A DNA stretch of 60,000 nucleotides, from contig CAIIXF020000004.1 of assembly GCA_903813345.2 (NCBI GenBank), positions 14,579,196 through 14,639,195 on the forward strand. The letters are read 5' to 3'. Shown piece after piece: positions 55,545 through 60,000 of this stretch. This stretch comes from Owenia fusiformis. Its lineage: Eukaryota; Annelida; Polychaeta; Sabellida; Oweniidae. The first letter of the stretch is position 1. Every line of letters begins with the position of its first letter. Position numbers and translations under genes: made by a program. The notes below the pieces were generated by a model. That model searched no databases and was not told the DNA's origin. It saw only the letters and a list, made by a program, of their open reading frames with translations.

Positions 55545-58102
55545 TGTGGCAACCCAGGGTGTTGGGTAGCGTGGTCCTGGGTTACCCAGCTATCAAGTAT
55601 TTGGATTTTTAATGGTCTAGCTTGACAATAGATTGTAAAATATATGGGAATGGGGGTCTTTTCAAACACTGATCTATATCCACATTCACCCTACACAAGC
55701 ATTCAACACAACAGAGAATGTAATGGGAAATTATATAAAATGAAATATAATTCAACTCTATTTCAAAATATATACATTTGTTTGGTTACACAATTCTACA
55801 ACGATTTACCGTCAGTTATGCAAAACAACAGAAAGTAATGTTCTTTTCAGTCAAATACACTTATGAAATTCAGTGTATCTAGGAAATTCAATGCAAACTA
55901 TTAACGTAACTTGATACTCTTAATTCTGCCTGCCAGTTTTCCTCACTTGGTAAAATGACCTGTCTAATTAGTTCAATACAGGCAAAAGGGGGGTTGAATT
56001 GTCATCATAAAAACAATAAAGATAAATTCTTAGAAGGGTTCTGTACTGGCTAAAATAGCCAGATACGCATCTATACACTGAGTACAGGCATGTATCTCCT
56101 GTTCGGGATAGTAATCATGATCAAATGTTCAGAAGGTGTTTACATGTAAAACAGATAAAGTGACCACATGGGAGCTGACTAAGACTAGGCCTAGGGGTTT
56201 GATTAGTGCAATGAAAATATAAAGGTGGTCGGATAGTCACTGTGTAGCAAATGGGACAAAAACTTAAGAGAGTTATGCAAAATTCCAAATAGGATCTTCT
56301 CACAGTAATTACAAAGGCACACAAAGATTTAAAATGCTGTGAGGCTTTATATTAGCAAATTAATACCAACACTGGCTATGCTTAGTTCCCTGGGACGAAT
56401 ACGGGTATCAGCAAATTAATTGCCCTTGCTTACCCAAAATCAAACCCTGCCCGGGGGATGTTTTGAATAATTAGGTAATGGAGTGAAAAATACAACAATT
56501 GCTAGATTCCCTAAGAATTTCCAATATAAATGTAATCAATCTTAAGGAAAGTAAATAAAATATGCCCAGTGAAATCAATTGAGCGCTCAAAAGTCGATTA
56601 TTGCTGTGAAGCTGTTTGACAACTGAAAAATCGTCACTAGTCCATGCCTGATGATACTAACCAGGTGCATCACAGACCCCTCGGAGTATCAGCAAATTTG
56701 ATGATTGCCTTAGAAAAACTCCAAACCAACTCGTCTCGGGAAATATAAAGAATAGATTGTGTAATGATACTACATGTATAAAAGCTGTGGAACGGATAGC
56801 CAATGTTGCTCAGAAGTTTGCAGTTAACAATGTAATTCTCATATAAAGAGTGAATATTTTATATTATTGGTACAGTTAAATATGCAACGCTTGTTCAAAT
56901 TCTTCAAGACTATGCTAGAGGGGGTTGTATCTTATTTCGAGAGCCACGCAGACTAACAGCGTAGCAGCAAATAAATTGCCATAGCTTAATTACGACAAAT
57001 CAAACCCGACCTTTGGGATATATGGAATACATTAAGCAGTTGTAATATATATAAAAGTGAAATAAATAGCTGGTAGTTCTCTCAAGTTTTCAGTTCAAAA
57101 TGTAGATTTTAAGTATGAATATTCTAGTGACTCAAATAATCAACACTGGCAAGCAGATATTACCCTCAAATTATATAAGATAAAGCCAAAAATACCAAGT
57201 TGGCGATTGAATCTTAAATATACATGTAGGTCAATCTGTAAATTTCAAATGAATCAGAAATGCTTCTCACAAGAATGTACACGTAGCTCACTCAATGCTT
57301 AGGAGGGTTTAATTAGAAATAAAATGTCTGAAAGTTCAAATCAATCTGCTATAATACGTACAGCCACAGTTTGAGTCAAGGCGTGACCAGGCAGATCGAA
57401 ATGAAAGTCGTAATCAAACAAAATGGTCCTGAATATTCTTTTTGAACCTGATATAATAACCCTCAACGTGGTTTAAATGAATTTATGCTAATGTAAATGA
57501 AGCTAAATGAGTGAGAGAAATCAGAAGATTCACCAACAAGGAAAAAGTATAAACAGTTTCTCTGTTTTAGAGTAAAAGTAATTCCATTACCTTACTAACC
57601 CGTTCACCTAGGTTAGTGTATCTAATAAGATGTTATATATCCAATATGTATGTGTATTAATTCCAAAATGCAGAGAGAAAGTTAATTCCTGTTTCTTGCC
57701 GGTGATTCAAAGTCCCACTGAAGAACTGATGATTCATGCAAATCTAGGCAAAATTTTATAGTCTCAAAATAAAATGTAATCGCTTAGTTTGGCCCCCTAT
57801 AAACAATCACACATTATAAACATTAAATATTGCTAAAATAAACAATAACATAACCAACATTTGATATAAAGTTTACATAATGTGCCTAGTGTAAGAAATT
57901 CACATATAAACCTTTTTATGAGACTATCAACAAACATAGCTGAATAAGGAAGTAGTGAAATAAGAAAATTTCTGAACAAACTCCTGAATTATGAAGTATC
58001 TACAAAGATAATTGATAAATAAAGGTAAGAGCAATTTAAATAAAGTGATAATCCTCCAGAATAATCACATAACATTGTATTAAGTATGGGAGGATCATCA
58101 CA
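55545..58102 (-). repeat. 5' LTR of the gag-only retrotransposon
   Basis: This is the upstream LTR in element orientation (2558 bp) and would carry the promoter. No unambiguous TATA box or other core element stands out to me. The length is several times that of typical animal Gypsy LTRs. Confidence 0.95.
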
Positions 58103-58224
58103 CTACTACTAACAAAAGGAGCTAGACAGCATTCACTTATCCCAAATGTATTTCTAATAACATAGCCATTAAAGGGTGACGCATATCGTTTAGCAAATCG
58201 AACGCTCGTTTCTGGTGTTGCTCA

Positions 58225-58330
58225 CCGTTTAGTATAAAAGGCCCGATCCCGGAATAATACTCAAGGGTTCACAGGCTCGAGGTCGTTGTGTCAACACCTC
58301 TAACTGTTATATAGCATAAATATATTATAG
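58225..58330 (+). promoter_or_regulatory. TATA-type core promoter candidate
   Basis: TAGTATAAAAGGCCCG near 58231 is a good TATA box in a locally G+C-richer context. No open frame follows closely. It may be a fragment of another LTR or of a lost gene. Only the motif is seen; activity is inferred. Confidence 0.3.
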
Positions 58331-58769
58331 ATCGTCACACATTCATAAAAGGGTGATTTTTATTTTGACAAATCAATTCCACATTTATGGGTGTAGTTTC
58401 AGGATCTTCTATTTGTGTATAATAAGGAAAAATTGGCATCTAAATTTCCCCATAACGTAATAGCACACAGCTTGGCATATATGAAATACCCTAGAACAAT
58501 AAAACAAAGCAGTTCTAATACAAGGATTTATATTGGCTGTTGTACATGTATTCTTTGAACACAATCACTCTTTGGATAATGTTTTCAAAATCATTATAAA
58601 CGGATTACTTTATCTCAAAGACAATTTCAATAAACTGGATTTTACAGAACTCCCCTTATTTCTTAAAAATGGACTGATCCAGTTGATTGGCCTGGAGCCG
58701 CCATATTGTTTTTATACGGGAAGCTTATCGGAACCCTTTAAGGGATATTACTGTAGATAAAGTTCACAT
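58331..58769. other. gene-free stretch
   Basis: A 75-codon plus-strand frame (58533-58760) is moderately protein-like but has no known motif and no support from flanking splice sites, so I do not call it. Confidence 0.4.
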
Positions 58770-59460
58770 ATACATAATTATGTACCTCTGAGAGTGGTGC
58801 GTGGAACTGTTTACAGTTTGTGCTTCAAGGGAAAATCGTAATATGACTTATAAATCGTATATATACCTAAGAGGATCATGTTGCAACTGTAAACAGTTTT
58901 TGCTCCCAGCAAAATTTGGAAGATGTACAAGTATTTCTTAAAATATTCCTTTTATATCTAAAATTGATTCTACAATAGATAAAGTTTGCATGTACCTCTG
59001 ACTCTGAAGAAACTCTGAATGACCCCCCCCCCCCCATTTCATTCAATAAATAAGGTAGAAGGACTGGACTTTACTCACTTATTCCAAAATCATTTCTTCA
59101 AATATCCCCTTTACCCATGAAGGAATTTTTCGGTTGATACAGATTAAATGTGCAGTTGAGCATAATTCAAAGGTTTGTGTGAGACCCCCACATGGGAAGT
59201 GGTGGAGGTTTTGACAAAATAAAAATTGGGCTGTCAAACTCAAATCATGGGAGTAACCTATTGAGTCAATTTCCCCACCCTGGAAGCAATAATAGAGAGT
59301 CAAATATAGTGAAAATTCCTATTATTAACAATATACTTTCATACTTTCGAAAGTCTCTACTCTCAGGACTCTTTGAATGGTGCATAATATTTGAGAATGT
59401 ATAATGTTCATGTTCACTAGGAAAATTCTAATTATGTCAAACTTTACATTGTGCACTCTA
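58770..59460. repeat. degenerate tandem array, right part
   Basis: Blocks such as GTACCTCTGAGAG, AACTGTTTACAGTTTGTGCT, TACCCATGAAGGAATTTTTCGG and AGGGAAAAT repeat with much divergence and match 48850-49362. A poly(C) run lies at 59023-59034. Confidence 0.55.
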
Positions 59461-59519
59461 TATTCTATATTCTTAGCATCTACATTATTTTCTTTCAGCC
59501 CATGAATTCCCATCCTCTA

Positions 59520-60000
59520 GGTCTATATATAAACATTGAAACAGGCTTTTGACCCAAGAAATTAGTGTTTTATAGCATTTGTGAAACATATTCTTGAAGA
59601 AAATAATATACAAGGCAGGACATAAGTAGTCATCATAGAATTTCTGATCCAATTTTGCCACCTCCGCGTTCTTATCCAAGGGGTAGGGGTCAACAAAGCC
59701 ATATTAAAAATACAAAATAGTACTTTATCATTACAATGCTTATATTACAATGTCACACATAGCTTGGAAATGATTTTTGAATACTACTTGGAGGACTATA
59801 TCTGCCTATTATTTCTCTGAAGCTGCAACAATAAAATCGGTAAGACTAAAAGGGGCAAGGGGTAAGGGTCAACAAAGCCATATTAAAAATACAAAATAGT
59901 ACTCAATCATTACATTCCTTATATTACAATGTCACGCATAGTCTGCATATGATTTTTGATTACTACTTGGAGCACTTTTACTGACTATTATTTCTCTGAA
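59520..60000 (+). repeat. two direct copies of a roughly 175-bp repeat
   Basis: GGGTCAACAAAGCCATATTA followed by AAAATACAAAATAGTACT occurs at about 59687 and again at about 59866, each ending TTATTTCTCTGAA. The second copy runs off the window. A third copy, with the sequence upstream of the first, lies inverted at 46065-46330. Confidence 0.85.

Larger units (their letters stand above)
49363..58102 (-). mobile_element. gag-only LTR retrotransposon, 8.74 kb, near-intact
   Basis: Two direct repeats of about 2559 bp bound a 3.6-kb interior. On the minus strand the order is 5' LTR, primer-binding site, gag, non-coding stretch, polypurine tract, 3' LTR. The LTRs begin TGTGATGATCC and end GGTTGCCACA. 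I count about seven differences between them (0.3 percent), so insertion was recent. No protease, reverse transcriptase, RNase H or integrase is recognisable, so it must depend on a relative for movement. The four flanking bases are GTAC and CTAC, not an exact target duplication. Gag with CCHC knuckles and long LTRs favour Ty3/Gypsy, but without pol the superfamily cannot be proved. Confidence 0.9.

Overview
This window looks like nuclear DNA of an animal, most likely a marine invertebrate. It is A+T rich, the genes have spliceosomal introns with GT..AG borders, and genes are sparse among many small DNA elements, LINE remnants and one LTR retrotransposon. Nothing in it fixes the phylum; hemichordate, echinoderm, cephalochordate or lophotrochozoan would all fit. 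There is no bacterial-style operon, CRISPR array or rRNA.

Host genes. (1) A zinc-dependent medium-chain dehydrogenase of the sorbitol/threonine dehydrogenase type lies on the minus strand at 2001-3047. It has one coding exon behind a clear 3' splice site, so an untranslated first exon should lie upstream. (2) A three-exon minus-strand gene encodes a 265-residue secreted protein that I do not recognise (exons 17118-16836, 13322-13074, 12218-11953). Phases match across both introns and a poly(A) signal follows the stop. (3) A tandem, same-strand family of intronless type II membrane proteins with a DDD glycosyltransferase-like motif has two intact members (26523-27611 and 30332-31414) and one broken copy (22684-23126).

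Mobile DNA. The LTR retrotransposon at 49363-58102 lies on the minus strand. It has two 2.56-kb LTRs that are almost identical, a primer-binding site, a polypurine tract and a Gag reading frame with two CCHC knuckles, but no recognisable pol: a gag-only, non-autonomous element inserted in an older degenerate repeat array. LINE remnants lie at 32020-33445 and 47540-48392, a degraded reverse-transcriptase-type protein at 11430-11810, and a mariner-like transposase fragment at 9625-9864.

The most striking theme is foldback DNA. More than a dozen palindromic elements occur, often nested. Several are built from short degenerate words repeated in both arms in opposite orientation (about 15.7-16.4, 18.4-19.5, 25.1-26.0, 33.7-35.1 and 36.8-39.2 kb). 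Three have direct repeats at their edges that look like target-site duplications (9, 6 and 5 bp). Intron 1 of the secreted-protein gene is largely made of such elements.

Most of the rest is non-coding. I compared sequences by eye; boundaries of mobile elements are accurate to a few bases where terminal repeats are clear and to tens of bases elsewhere.
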